Shown in pieces: positions 37,824 through 47,947 of a stretch of DNA of 64,000 bases. The notes beneath the pieces were generated by a model. The model made no database searches and had not been told where the DNA came from. It saw only the letters and a program-made list of their open reading frames with translations. The stretch is taken from positions 4,255,026 through 4,319,025 of the forward strand of contig NZ_CP113797.1 in the NCBI RefSeq assembly GCF_026802175.1. Direction: 5' to 3'. This DNA is from Thermocoleostomius sinensis A174 (lineage in GTDB: Bacteria; Cyanobacteriota; Cyanobacteriia; Elainellales; Elainellaceae). Every line of letters starts with the position of its first letter. Positions within the stretch are counted from its first letter, which is position 1. The position numbers and the translations under genes were made by a program.

Positions 37824-38786
37824 TTACACGCGAATCTTTTCTAAAAATATTGTTTTTCTAAATATCAGTTTTTCTATCAAATCTCGCATCAATAAGCGCT
37901 TAATTTGCCGTATCATCTGCTGCAACGTGTAGAGCCAAGAGAAATAGCGAGCAGACTGAAGCGCTAACCTTAACCATTGTCCAAACGCATGATTTGCACA
38001 ATGCTTTCCGGCAAACGTTAGATAAATCTCGGCTTGAATTTGTTGAAGCGATACAATCGCCTCTTGCTTCGCAATCAGTGGGTAGTACTCCTGAGCACGT
38101 ATTAGCCGCTCTTGCATCCGCAGTCCATCATTTTTACGATGCGTCAGTTGATTTCCATGTTCTCGCCAGATGACTAACGACTGCTTAGTATAAATGGGTG
38201 CATACCCTGCTAAAAAACACCGTAAATAGAAGTCCGTATCGCCAGCAATGCGTAGAGATTCATTGAATTGACCGACTTCCATAAAAAGCGTAGAAGGGAA
38301 CACCACTGACGACGGTGTGCAAATGAAGCTACCGCCTACTAACAGATGATGAAATGCTGACCCATAGCGCTGCACGTTGGGTTGTTGCTGATTGACTTCT
38401 TTTTGCTTTGTGTCTACCCGCCAAATTACCACATCACTCACACAAAAACTGCGATCGTGCCCGGCTAATGCATCGATTTGAATGGTGAGATAATCAGGCT
38501 CCCACAAATCATCTGAATCCAGAAAAGCAACATAGCGACTGTTGGTCAGTTCAATTGCCCGGTTACGAGCCGCATAGGCTCCGACGTTGTGGGGCAGGGG
38601 GATTAGATTAACTTGCGGATAGCGTTGCCGTATAACATCAGCCGTATCGTCCTGTGAACAATCATCTACAACAATGATCCTGATAGTGCCATCAAACGAC
38701 TGAGCGAGTACGCTATTTAAAGCCTCCTCTAGCATTAAGCGGCGGTTATGAGTAGGAATCACTACCGCAACATCAACAAGTGACAT
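37824..38786 (-). CDS. GT2-type glycosyltransferase
   Basis: 320 residues. VAVVIPTHNRRLMLEEALNS, IIVVDDCSQDDTADVIRQRY and YVAFLDSDDLWEPDYLTIQI (DSDD) are the GT-A elements. The last 90 residues are basic and helical and may sit on the membrane. Its start overlaps the preceding GT4 gene by 14 bp. Confidence 0.9.
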   Translation of the reverse strand: MSLVDVAVVIPTHNRRLMLEEALNSVLAQSFDGTIRIIVVDDCSQDDTADVIRQRYPQVNLIPLPHNVGAYAARNRAIELTNSRYVAFLDSDDLWEPDYLTIQIDALAGHDRSFCVSDVVIWRVDTKQKEVNQQQPNVQRYGSAFHHLLVGGSFICTPSSVVFPSTLFMEVGQFNESLRIAGDTDFYLRCFLAGYAPIYTKQSLVIWREHGNQLTHRKNDGLRMQERLIRAQEYYPLIAKQEAIVSLQQIQAEIYLTFAGKHCANHAFGQWLRLALQSARYFSWLYTLQQMIRQIKRLLMRDLIEKLIFRKTIFLEKIRV

Positions 38787-39942
38787 AATTTGATACTTCC
38801 ATTTGTGTAGAGTACGACCGGGTTGAAGTCAAACGACAAGTTTCAACCCATTCAATAAAACAATCAACTTGATGTTCTGGATCGAATTCCACTCGCTGAC
38901 TATTTTGAAACGCTCGATCGGCTAAAGTGTTGTAAAGCTGCGAATCAGCGCGTAAGGTTTGAAGGGCATTGACATAGGATTGAATATCGTCTTTTGGATC
39001 AATGACTATTCCTCCACTTCCCATGCTGTAAGTAATACCCCCTACATTTGCTGCCACTACGGGAATTTGATTCACTTGTGCTTCCACAATCACTCGCCCA
39101 AATGCCTCTTCAAACTGTGAAGGAACCAACAAAATATCAGTCACAGCGTATACCTGTCGCATGTCAGACTGATGTTCCCAAACCGTGATATTTTTTAAGC
39201 TTTTAATTGCTTGCAAGTATGTCTGAAGCCGTGTGTCACTGAAGCCCGTCCACTTACCCTGAATGAACAAAAACTGTGCCTCTGGCATCTGCCGAGCGAT
39301 TTCAATCGCCACTTCAACCCCTTTTTGAGGAATAGGATTGATGAATGTGATGTACCGCCGATCGCGAGTAGCAGCACGATACTGATTGACATTGAGAAAT
39401 GGTAGAACGATGCCAATATCATCGCGTTGAGTAAATTGTTTAGCTTTTTCAGCCGTGAATGGTGCATTAGCAATGATATGAATTGTTTCAGGAATTGCAA
39501 TGCCGCGATCGAAGTTATACAAACTGCGTAAAAAGAAGAAACTGGGATAGCCTTGCTGTGCAGCGTAATTGAGTAACGGACAATCGGGGCTGGTATGACC
39601 CAGAATCACATCGGGTTTGTATTTCTGTAGATAGGTGCTCAGCCATTGCAGGCGTTGATCGATCGTTTTATGAAATCGCCTCAGTAGACGCCAACAGGGG
39701 TATCCCAAGCTCTCATCCTTTACCACCGATAGATTGGGCAGTTGCCAAGGAATGTGGCGATGCCTTAAAGCATATTGGTAGGCCCGCTGAATCGATTCTG
39801 AGCGAAGATTGGCTCCACACACTAACTCAACTTGCCAACCACGATTGCGCAAGCTTTGAAATAAATACAGCGACGAATGCTGTGCACCTCCCGAATTATC
39901 GGGGTAGAAGAAAGCATCGGTGACAAACAGAAGTTTGGGCAT
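38773..39942 (-). CDS. GT4-type glycosyltransferase
   Basis: 389 residues. FVTDAFFYPDNSGGAQHSSL (GGxQ loop) at the N-terminus; ITFINPIPQKGVEVAIEIAR begins the donor domain; EEAFGRVIVEAQVNQIPVV carries E-x7-E. A retaining glycosyltransferase. The end overlaps the next gene by 14 bp; 94 bp separate it from the ABC exporter. Confidence 0.9.
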   Translation of the reverse strand: MPKLLFVTDAFFYPDNSGGAQHSSLYLFQSLRNRGWQVELVCGANLRSESIQRAYQYALRHRHIPWQLPNLSVVKDESLGYPCWRLLRRFHKTIDQRLQWLSTYLQKYKPDVILGHTSPDCPLLNYAAQQGYPSFFFLRSLYNFDRGIAIPETIHIIANAPFTAEKAKQFTQRDDIGIVLPFLNVNQYRAATRDRRYITFINPIPQKGVEVAIEIARQMPEAQFLFIQGKWTGFSDTRLQTYLQAIKSLKNITVWEHQSDMRQVYAVTDILLVPSQFEEAFGRVIVEAQVNQIPVVAANVGGITYSMGSGGIVIDPKDDIQSYVNALQTLRADSQLYNTLADRAFQNSQRVEFDPEHQVDCFIEWVETCRLTSTRSYSTQMEVSNYVTC

Positions 39943-40036
39943 AGGGAGTTGGGGGAGATTGGAGGTTGGGAAAATTGTTGATTTATCTATGTATTCATTT
40001 ATTCACTTGTCTGGTTTTTTTGTATTTTTTCCTTAA

Positions 40037-41899
40037 TTATCCAGCTTGGCTAAGTTTGTACTGCATTTGGTGGTAGTTCCAGAGTTTACCGCGCCGATCG
40101 AGAAGTTCTTGATAGCCGCCCTGTTCTACAATTCGACCCTTTTCTAGTACGACAACCTTGTGGGCCCGAACGATGGTTGAAAGGCGATGGGCAATGACAA
40201 TAACAGTGCGACCAGCCGCAAGGGTTTCGATTGACTCTTGAATGAGCCGCTCGGTAACAGAATCAAGGGCACTAGTTGCTTCATCCAAAATCAAAATTTC
40301 TGGGTTCCGCAGCAAGGCCCGAGCGATCGCAATTCGCTGGCGTTGTCCACCCGATAAACGCACACCTCGATCGCCAAGTCGGGTTTCAAATCCCTGTGGC
40401 AACTCTTGAATAAAATCCAATGCATTGGCGAGCCTTGCAGCTTGCCAAATGGCTCTATCGTCTACGTTTTCTAGAGCATAAGCGATGTTATTGCGTACAG
40501 AGTCATTGAAGATGAAGGTGTCCTGACTAACAACGGCTATTTTACGGCGCAGCGAGTTGATGTCATACGATTGCAAATCAACGCCATCAATTAAGATGCG
40601 TCCATGCGTTGGATCATAAAAGCGAGGAATTAAATCCACTAATGTTGATTTCCCGGCTCCCGATGCACCCACTAGAGCCGTCATTTGTCCCCGTTCGATC
40701 GTTAAATTAATATTGTGCAAAACTGATTCATTTTGGTTGTAATTAAAATTGATCGAACACAATTCGATTGCATCGGTTAGTTCCCGAAAAGCTATTTTGC
40801 CATTCTGGATATAAAGTTTGTCATCCGTTCGTAGCAAATCTTTGACGTGATTTAAGGAGCCTTGAAAACTGCTGAGTTGTCCTCTAGCATTGTTAAGCTG
40901 GCGCAGCAATGGAGTAGAACGAAACAACACAAATAAAAATCCTAATAATGCAGCCGACTGCAACTGACCACTAGGCGTGAGGGTCATAAATGCCAATAGC
41001 AAAATGCCAATTAATAGGGTTACGGATGCGCCTTCCGTCAGAGGCCCCACCAACGAGATCGCCGTTACAGACTTGGTTGCTGCTTGCAGTAACTGTTCGC
41101 TGGCATCGTAGAACCGCCGTCGTTCATAGTCTTGAGCAGCAAAAGCTTGAACGGTGCGAATCCCATTGATAAACTCCAATGACACAGAGGTATACCATCG
41201 ACTCGCCTTCGATCGCTCAAAACTGGCCTCTCGCACCCACGCCAACAAGTTAGATAACCCAACTGTCAGCAAACTGTACAACAGCACCGAAATCAGGGTC
41301 AATTGCCACGAGAGCACTATCATTGAGATCACATAAACCACTAGGGTTGACCCTTGAATTAACAGCGTGGACATGACGTTAAACGCCTGCATAATTTGGT
41401 AAACTTCAGACGTAATGCCATTGATTAAATCTCCGGCTCGCTGCTTAGCAAAATATTGTAGGCTCAATGCTTGCATCTGCTCAAATAGCCGCTTGCGGAG
41501 CCGATCACCCAATACCAGTTGAGTTTTCTGACTGTAAACCTGTCCCAGAAAGGTAAACGCGGCTCGTAGCCAAGTTGTCAGCAGAATGAGAAAGCAAGTG
41601 CGGTAGATACGGGACGCTAACGACGCATCTACCCCTAGAATTACACGATCGAACCAGTCAATGCCAGTTTTAATCGGTGTAGCCTCTGGATTGGTTAAAT
41701 TTTGCAGGAAAGTGACAACAAAACCAATTCCAAATCCTTCAAAAACGGCTGCCAGCAAGGTAAAAATTAGAGCTAATACAACGAGGCGAGGAAAGTAACG
41801 AAACTCTCGCAAGATAATGTCATAATCTTGCCAAAAAGGCATTCTCTTAAGCCGCCTCAAGAAGGTTCGATTGCATTGATCAACGCATTGACTAAGCAT
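40037..41899 (-). CDS. hepA: HepA-like ABC exporter (fused membrane and ATPase domains)
   Basis: 620 residues. The half-transporter has an N-terminal six-helix domain (about 35-350; ALIFTLLAAVFEGFGIGFVV) and an ATPase domain: Walker A GASGAGKST, signature RLSGGQRQRIAIARALLRNP, Walker B ILILDEATSALDS and H-loop IAHRLSTI. Overall it resembles Anabaena HepA, needed for heterocyst envelope polysaccharide, and MsbA/PglK lipid-oligosaccharide flippases. Pieces such as FEGFGIGF, TNPEATPIKTGIDWFD and WYTSVSLEFINGIRTV fit HepA from memory. It lies directly after a HepC-like sugar transferase, the order known in Anabaena. With no Wzx here, it may flip the lipid-linked repeat unit. The symbol rests on recalled similarity. 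Confidence 0.85.
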   Translation of the reverse strand: MLSQCVDQCNRTFLRRLKRMPFWQDYDIILREFRYFPRLVVLALIFTLLAAVFEGFGIGFVVTFLQNLTNPEATPIKTGIDWFDRVILGVDASLASRIYRTCFLILLTTWLRAAFTFLGQVYSQKTQLVLGDRLRKRLFEQMQALSLQYFAKQRAGDLINGITSEVYQIMQAFNVMSTLLIQGSTLVVYVISMIVLSWQLTLISVLLYSLLTVGLSNLLAWVREASFERSKASRWYTSVSLEFINGIRTVQAFAAQDYERRRFYDASEQLLQAATKSVTAISLVGPLTEGASVTLLIGILLLAFMTLTPSGQLQSAALLGFLFVLFRSTPLLRQLNNARGQLSSFQGSLNHVKDLLRTDDKLYIQNGKIAFRELTDAIELCSINFNYNQNESVLHNINLTIERGQMTALVGASGAGKSTLVDLIPRFYDPTHGRILIDGVDLQSYDINSLRRKIAVVSQDTFIFNDSVRNNIAYALENVDDRAIWQAARLANALDFIQELPQGFETRLGDRGVRLSGGQRQRIAIARALLRNPEILILDEATSALDSVTERLIQESIETLAAGRTVIVIAHRLSTIVRAHKVVVLEKGRIVEQGGYQELLDRRGKLWNYHQMQYKLSQAG

Positions 41900-42020
41900 G
41901 AATCTGCCGTTTCCTTAGCTAGTTTCTCAACTGCATGATTGAATTGGTCTTGAAGAAACTCAATTTAGTTAGTTAAGTTAGCTGATGTCATTTATTATTC
42001 CTTGGTTGCTCAGTAGATGC

Positions 42021-42962
42021 TTAATAGGCATTTACTCCAGAAATAACCCTAGGAATTGTCATTAACAAAATGCGTAAATCTTCTTGGATTGTCCAGTTAC
42101 GTAAATATTCTAGATCCAGATAATTCACTGTTTCTAAATCGAATAGCTTCGATCGCCCCGAAATTTGCCAAGCTCCGGTAATTCCAGGTAATGCATTCAG
42201 TCGCGAACATTCTTTTCTAGGAATACGAACGGCATCATACAAAGCCCAAGGACGCGGCCCAACTAAGCTCATTTCGCCCCGCAGCACATTAATCAATTGC
42301 GGTAATTCGTCTAGGCTATACTTCCGCATCCAGCCTCCTAGTCGGGTGACTCTAGGATCAGACTTGAGCTTATGTAACCCTGGCTGAGATCCCATAACCT
42401 GATGGTGAAGCTGTTCGGCTCCGTCAATCATCGAGCGAAATTTTAATACCCGAAACAGTTTACCGCGCCTGCCCACTCGCCACTGCCGATACAAAATTGG
42501 GCCAGATGAATCTAGCCGAATCAATAGTGCCAACAACAACATGATGGGAGCGAGGAGCAATAACAGCAACGATGCTACAACCCAATCGAGCGATCGCTTA
42601 ATCCACCAGGCCCAACGATATCGCTTTTGCGGCAAGGTGATGGATGGTAAACGTAAAAATGCTTGTTTCCCTGCACACTCACAGGTATTCATCCATGCCT
42701 TCAAAGTGGGTTCATCTAAATCCGGTGAAAGATAGACTGCTCGAATAGGTGAATGTACCAAGCACTCTTTAAACCATTGCTCATTTTGTAAGGCGGGTAG
42801 TGTCTTGGTAGGGTTAGATTGAGTTGGACTCACCCAAAGCCATTGCCGCTTCCACTTAAGCTTACAGCCAGATAAAGGCGAAACTTGAGGATCTCCAGGC
42901 AGCAGTGGAATGTCTGGAACAGAAATTTTGGCGATTGTCAGCATAACATTGGAAACTTGCAT
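42021..42962 (-). CDS. hepC: HepC-like initiating sugar-phosphate transferase
   Basis: 313 residues. The C-terminal 200 residues are a bacterial sugar transferase (WcaJ/ExoY class): one membrane helix (WVVASLLLLLLAPIMLLLAL), then YRQWRVGRRGKLFRVLKFRS, RKYSLDELPQLINVLRGEMS and LVGPRPWALYDAVRI. These enzymes place the first sugar-1-phosphate on undecaprenyl phosphate. The first 110 residues are a soluble domain (PLSGCKLKWKRQWLWVSPTQ) typical of cyanobacterial HepC-like proteins, not the five-helix domain of WcaJ. The name rests on recalled similarity and position next to the HepA-like gene; confidence in the chemistry is higher than in the name. Confidence 0.85.
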   Translation of the reverse strand: MQVSNVMLTIAKISVPDIPLLPGDPQVSPLSGCKLKWKRQWLWVSPTQSNPTKTLPALQNEQWFKECLVHSPIRAVYLSPDLDEPTLKAWMNTCECAGKQAFLRLPSITLPQKRYRWAWWIKRSLDWVVASLLLLLLAPIMLLLALLIRLDSSGPILYRQWRVGRRGKLFRVLKFRSMIDGAEQLHHQVMGSQPGLHKLKSDPRVTRLGGWMRKYSLDELPQLINVLRGEMSLVGPRPWALYDAVRIPRKECSRLNALPGITGAWQISGRSKLFDLETVNYLDLEYLRNWTIQEDLRILLMTIPRVISGVNAY

Positions 42963-43021
42963 AGTAATAGAAGAGCCAAGTGAATGAAAAACATCTGTAA
43001 CAGGAAACTTGTTGAAAGCAA

Positions 43022-45517
43022 CTAATTTCTTAATACTTGCAGATGTTGAGTGTCGATTTCGCGATGCCCATTGGTAGCGATCGCGTAATCGGATAGACCA
43101 GAAGACGAACCATTGATAACAACCCCAAGAAGATTCAAAGATTGCAGCATTGCAACTGCCTGCTGGAAATTCGATTGAGTAACGTGATTCAAACGGCTAA
43201 TTAATAGTGCACCACTACAAACAGACGCTACTTGTAATGCATCTACAATACCAATGAGTGATGGTGCATCGACAATCACCAGATCATAGGTTGATTCAAA
43301 TAGAGACATTAAATCTTTCATACGGGGAGAACTCAGCAATCGCACAGGATCGATTGGTTTTGGCCCAGCGGGTAGAATATCCAAACGAAAATCAGCTAAG
43401 GAAACTGGAACAGGGCTAGGAATAGTATCAGGATCTTCAAGCAGCACCGATAGGCCACGTTCGTTGGCAAGCCCTAGCTCAGCATGAAGAATTGGATGAC
43501 GTAAATCTGCGTCGATCAGTAGTACCCGTTGATGCAATCGAGCCGCGCTAACAGCAAGCCCAAACGCCAGAGTAGATTTACCTTCCTTAGGTTGGGTGGA
43601 GGTAATCAGCAACGAATTCAGCCGTTTTGTGAGTTGAATATTTTTGTAGATTAAGTCGATCGACTCTCGAAACGATGGCTGCTGAATTAATTGAATTAAA
43701 GATAGCCGCTCTGCTAAGGGACGGGGCAACGCGGACAAAAACGGTAGCGATCGGCGTGAGGGCGGCTGGAAAATTGGCAGGACTCCCAAAATTGGCTGGT
43801 GGGCAGCTTGTAAATCATCGTTCGATCGAACCACCTCATCCATCGATTCACGCACCAACGCCACAATTCCCCCTAAAAATACGCCCACTACTAAACCCAA
43901 CAAAAGATTTTGCTTCGGTTTAGGACTAATTTTTTTACCCAAAGCTGGGTCTTCAACAATTTGCCAGTGAAAGCCACCTCGAGCCAATTCCGCACTGACT
44001 TCTTGGCGTTGCTTCAGCAGTTGTTCTAGTACCACTCGCTCAATATCAACTTCTGGTTGTAGGCGATCGTATTCAGCAATCAAGTCTGGATAGCGATTTA
44101 ATTCAGCCCGCAACCATTCCTCGGTTTGAATCAAACTTTGCTGACGGGCTTCCAGTCCATTGAGGGACGCCTGAGCATTGGCCAGGGCGCTGACCAAGCT
44201 TAGATCAAGCGCTCCCAACTGCCCTACTGATAGCAGTGCTTCTCCGGTTGATGAGTTTGAATTCGCAGCAGGCAGCATGTTCAATGAGTCAGGTGCAGAT
44301 GGATTGTTACCTGGCATTTCAGCGGTGGCACTGGCGCTGAGAGAATTGGAATCTAGTGTCAGGGAAGCCGCACTCTCGCTTTCTGCTTCTGCAATCTCGG
44401 TAATCGCTGTATTCGCTCCCAAGCTAAATGGGGTTTCAACTCCGGCAACTGCATCATTATGTCGAACCAGATCATCATCCATAGTGGGCACAGGCGATGG
44501 CGATTCAGCAAGCGAGCCGTCCGGTGGTGGAGACACTGTATGGAGGCTATCGGTGTAAGAATCTATGGCAAACTGCTGAGGGACGTCTCCTAAAACGCGC
44601 TCCACTTCCTGGGTCAGTAATCCCAGTTGATTTTCTCGCTGATGAACGAGTGCTTCCACACTTGGATCGGCATCTGAAAAAATCACCCGGCGCTGGGCCA
44701 ATTCCAATTCAGTTTTCTGCAATTGATCCAGCAGTGATTGATAGCGAGAGGATTGACTTAACCGTGTGGCAATTAATGCTTCTTCGGGCGATCGAGCCAG
44801 TTGCTGTTGAATAGTATTGTAGCGAGCTTGAGCTTCTTGATGTTCGGCTTGCAACGTTTGCCGCTCTTGAAGCAATTGATTGAGGGCATTGGCAACGGCC
44901 ATCGCCTGCTGAGCCGGATCAATCAGGTTTTGCCGCTGTCGAAATTCTCTCAAGGCGGACTGTGACTGTAGCAGATCTTGCCGTACAACATTTAACTGAC
45001 CGTTAATTGAGGTCAGTCCTCGCTTTAGTCGTTGCTCTTGCTGCTCTAGGTTATAATCCTGATAAATTTGCTGAAGCGTTTCTAGTACTCGCTGCGTCTT
45101 AATTGGATCATCGTTTACGTATACCGCCTGAAAGATTTTTGTATCCTTCAGTTGAGACAATTCCAGAGAACTTCGTACTCCCTCAACTGTTAAGTTTGGA
45201 AATTCAGCTTCTAGCGCATTAACCGTTCGCTCGATAAATTGCCTACTTTTCATTAAGTTAAGTTGAGTAGCATAGTCTCGATAATCAACGGAAACAGTAC
45301 TCTCATCTCGCAGCCGTTGTTCATAGTTAGGTTCAACTAGCAATTGCATTGTACTGCGATATTGGGGTTGTTCTCGCGCGGTTAAGATGGCCGCAGTCAC
45401 TAGCACTAACCCTAACGTACTCAGGAAACAGCGACTACGCCGAGCTAAAATTGCTAAAAGCTGACTATAGCCAAAATCGGAATCACCAGCTGAAGTAAGA
45501 GAATGATTGTCAGTCAC
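43022..45517 (-). CDS. Wzz/BY-kinase polysaccharide copolymerase
   Basis: 831 residues, GTG start with GGGAGG upstream. Wzz domain with membrane helices at about 30-46 and 537-555 and a periplasmic coiled coil between. The cytoplasmic ATPase has Walker A TQPKEGKST (641-649), A' VLLIDADLRHP (665-675) and Walker B DLVIVDAPS (745-753). It controls chain length and export with the Wza-like protein. Two oddities: about 105 residues (322-427) of Ser/Ala/Pro/Asp-rich low complexity inside the coiled coil, and a C-terminus with only one tyrosine (Tyr811) instead of the usual tyrosine cluster. 15 bp follow the first glycosyltransferase gene. Confidence 0.93.
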   Translation of the reverse strand: MTDNHSLTSAGDSDFGYSQLLAILARRSRCFLSTLGLVLVTAAILTAREQPQYRSTMQLLVEPNYEQRLRDESTVSVDYRDYATQLNLMKSRQFIERTVNALEAEFPNLTVEGVRSSLELSQLKDTKIFQAVYVNDDPIKTQRVLETLQQIYQDYNLEQQEQRLKRGLTSINGQLNVVRQDLLQSQSALREFRQRQNLIDPAQQAMAVANALNQLLQERQTLQAEHQEAQARYNTIQQQLARSPEEALIATRLSQSSRYQSLLDQLQKTELELAQRRVIFSDADPSVEALVHQRENQLGLLTQEVERVLGDVPQQFAIDSYTDSLHTVSPPPDGSLAESPSPVPTMDDDLVRHNDAVAGVETPFSLGANTAITEIAEAESESAASLTLDSNSLSASATAEMPGNNPSAPDSLNMLPAANSNSSTGEALLSVGQLGALDLSLVSALANAQASLNGLEARQQSLIQTEEWLRAELNRYPDLIAEYDRLQPEVDIERVVLEQLLKQRQEVSAELARGGFHWQIVEDPALGKKISPKPKQNLLLGLVVGVFLGGIVALVRESMDEVVRSNDDLQAAHQPILGVLPIFQPPSRRSLPFLSALPRPLAERLSLIQLIQQPSFRESIDLIYKNIQLTKRLNSLLITSTQPKEGKSTLAFGLAVSAARLHQRVLLIDADLRHPILHAELGLANERGLSVLLEDPDTIPSPVPVSLADFRLDILPAGPKPIDPVRLLSSPRMKDLMSLFESTYDLVIVDAPSLIGIVDALQVASVCSGALLISRLNHVTQSNFQQAVAMLQSLNLLGVVINGSSSGLSDYAIATNGHREIDTQHLQVLRN

Positions 45518-45532
45518 TATAACCTCCCTGAT

Positions 45533-46648
45533 TCAAGCAACAGAGTACGATACGGTTGAAACAGAGTTTGCACAAACTTGTTCAATAAGTCGATCGACCT
45601 TTTGGAAGAAAACAGCTTCAGTAAATCGATTCAATGCGTAATTCCGAATGTCGGCATAATTCCAATCCATCTTGCTAGCTTCGAGTAAGGCAACCTGTAC
45701 AGCATCCGGTGTTTGTCGCTTAAAGAAAGCCCCTGTAAACCCTGGAATTTGAGTATCCAATGCTCCTCCCGCTCCATAGGTAATAGTTGGCGTGCCGCTG
45801 AAGTTGGCTTCGATCGGCACAAGCCCATAATCTTCAAGCGCAGCCGTCACAACAAACTTAGCTTTTGCCATCAAATAAGCTCGCTCAGCATCGCTGACAT
45901 GTCCCAGAAAACGGACATTGGGTAAAGCTTTCGATTCTAAATATTGGCGCTGCGGCCCGTTACCAATGATCAATAGCGGCCATCCCAACCAGTTGAATGC
46001 TTCCACCAAAATATCAACCCGCTTATAGCTCATCAGCCGAGAGGAGACAAGGCAGAAATCATCTTTTTGATCGGAAAAGATAAACCGACGATCGTTGATA
46101 GGATAGTGCACGGTAATGGCTGGTTGTCCATAAATTCGTTGAATGCGATCGGCTACTGTGGTGGAATTGGCAATGTAGATATCTGGTTCTGTGGCGTATT
46201 CCAAATCCAGCTTTTTCATCCGTTCAAACAGACAGTTCAGCACAGGATAAAACAGATGATACTTGCGATAACCCCGTAGATAGGTTTGCGTGTCCCACAG
46301 AAAACGGGTGACGTTGTGACAAAAACAGATATGTTTAGCATCGGGGCGTTTGTGTACCGCTTTAGCAAAGCTAGAAGAACTACTGATGATCAAATCATAG
46401 GCTTGTAAATCTAGGGCCCGAAACGCAGGATAGTAAAAGGGAGCCAATAATCTAAAGTACTTTGTTGCTCCAGGAATATTCTGCAAGCTGGTTGTACAAA
46501 CATCTCGATCGCTTAAATCGATCGTGTGATCTGGATCATAAAGCGAAGTGAAAATATCCGCATTTGCGAATCGCTTGCAAAGCAACTCAAATACTCGCTC
46601 AGCTCCACCTTTTTGCGTCAAATAATCATGAACCAATGCAATTTTCAT
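45533..46648 (-). CDS. GT4-type glycosyltransferase (first gene of EPS operon)
   Basis: 371 residues. IALVHDYLTQKGGAERVFEL is the N-terminal loop, HICFCHNVTRFLWDTQTYLR a conserved acceptor-side piece seen in mannosyl/rhamnosyl transferases, LLIIGNGPQRQYLESKAL and EDYGLVPIEANFSGTPTIT the donor site (E-x7-E). It heads the leftward cluster after a 1.3-kb spacer, so the main promoter should lie just upstream. Confidence 0.9.
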   Translation of the reverse strand: MKIALVHDYLTQKGGAERVFELLCKRFANADIFTSLYDPDHTIDLSDRDVCTTSLQNIPGATKYFRLLAPFYYPAFRALDLQAYDLIISSSSSFAKAVHKRPDAKHICFCHNVTRFLWDTQTYLRGYRKYHLFYPVLNCLFERMKKLDLEYATEPDIYIANSTTVADRIQRIYGQPAITVHYPINDRRFIFSDQKDDFCLVSSRLMSYKRVDILVEAFNWLGWPLLIIGNGPQRQYLESKALPNVRFLGHVSDAERAYLMAKAKFVVTAALEDYGLVPIEANFSGTPTITYGAGGALDTQIPGFTGAFFKRQTPDAVQVALLEASKMDWNYADIRNYALNRFTEAVFFQKVDRLIEQVCANSVSTVSYSVA

Positions 46649-47947
46649 GATGTGTCCTACTGCACTGTAATCGATTAATTCATGAAAACTTTACCTGTTT
46701 TGACCAGTTGCCATCGAAAGGATTAGAAAAATTGTTTAATACAACGTACATTTGTTTAGTTAGTGTTGATGCGACAGAAAAACCCGGCACTTTAGTAGCT
46801 TTTATCTAGCTGAAAGCGCCTCAAGAAAATGATTGGAGATAGGACGGAGCTTGATTAAGTTTTGCTTAATCAAGACGAGCAATCAAGATCACAATAGCGT
46901 ACCCTGAATAATGCTTCGACTGAAGGATATAACGCAAACGATCGAAAACCTGGAATTACTTCCAATTTTGATCAGGCGAAAACCACAGCTTCCTCAGGAC
47001 TTATAGAAAGCTCTACAAAACGAAACAGATCAAATTAACTTACACTGCTAAACAGCTCGTCCACATGCACTAAAAACGCACTGAGGGAACGCATGAATCT
47101 TCTTTATCTCTTTACAAAGGAATTGACCAGAGATAACAAGCGATCAAAAACAGGGAAATCACAAGCGATCATTCTAAAGTATTTCCACTTTGTAGCTCAT
47201 TTAAGAGGTGACTAATGTCAGAAAACTTGAATGACACTCGGTACTTGTGCTGAAATTTGCGATCACGATAACTCATACTTTTAAAAAAAACAACTCCTTT
47301 TTTGACAAAATCGCAAATTTACTTGAGAAAACATATCACAAAAAAACTATATGTTTCGTAATCTTTTAACGATAAAGTTGCAACCAATTGGAGTAGGGTT
47401 GCAAAAAATAAAGAGTTGGATAAACTGTAGTGAATCTGTCATCTAAAGCTATAATGACTCTGCCATCCTAGCAAAAAGCTCAAACTGACCTTAAGCAACG
47501 TTCGAGTCGTGTTTTGTTAAGGGCAACCGATGTCACCCAAGCTTCGTTATTTTCGTGTGTTCTAACAGTGTTCTGATACCCATTCTCTACCAAGTTGCCA
47601 AGTCGCACATTTACCGATCCCTTCCAAGTTAAGGAGAGGAGCCGCGAGCGTGAGGTGCATTCTATGCAGCATGACATAGAACTGGTATAACATTAGTTCT
47701 ACACTGTTGATTTAGCTTGTTTCAAGCGAGTGGTTTTCAGGCTTGGATTCAGGCTTGGATCAAGAGTGGATGTTCGATCATCAGCGCTCGAATCATTTAG
47801 ATTATTAGTCTGTTATTTAGAAGACTGTTATTCAGACGATCGAAGAACTATTCGGATACTTATCGGATACTTTAAGACTCATTGCTGTTTCCTCTAGCAG
47901 TGTAGTTATTGTGTCTTCACTAGTTTGAGTAAATTTAGGTAGAGCAC
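46649..47947. other. 1.3-kb divergent regulatory spacer of the EPS island
   Basis: AT-rich and without a credible gene. It separates the leftward glycosyltransferase operon from the rightward export gene, so it should carry both promoters and long leaders. It contains a dispersed-repeat copy (47612-47675), a 12-bp near-perfect tandem repeat (47738-47761) and an 11-12-bp one (47852-47874). A 65-codon minus-strand frame at 47480-47677 overlaps the repeat and looks spurious. Confidence 0.6.
47612..47675 (+). repeat. Dispersed repeat, copy 2
   Basis: Shares accgatcccttcc, gagaggagccgc and atgcagc, in this order, with the minus strand of 440-510. See that entry for interpretation. It sits in the spacer between the two EPS transcription units. 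Confidence 0.4.

Noticed and set aside
47480-47677. Small minus-strand gene in the EPS spacer
   Set aside because: It lies across the dispersed repeat, has no ribosome site and an unusual composition.
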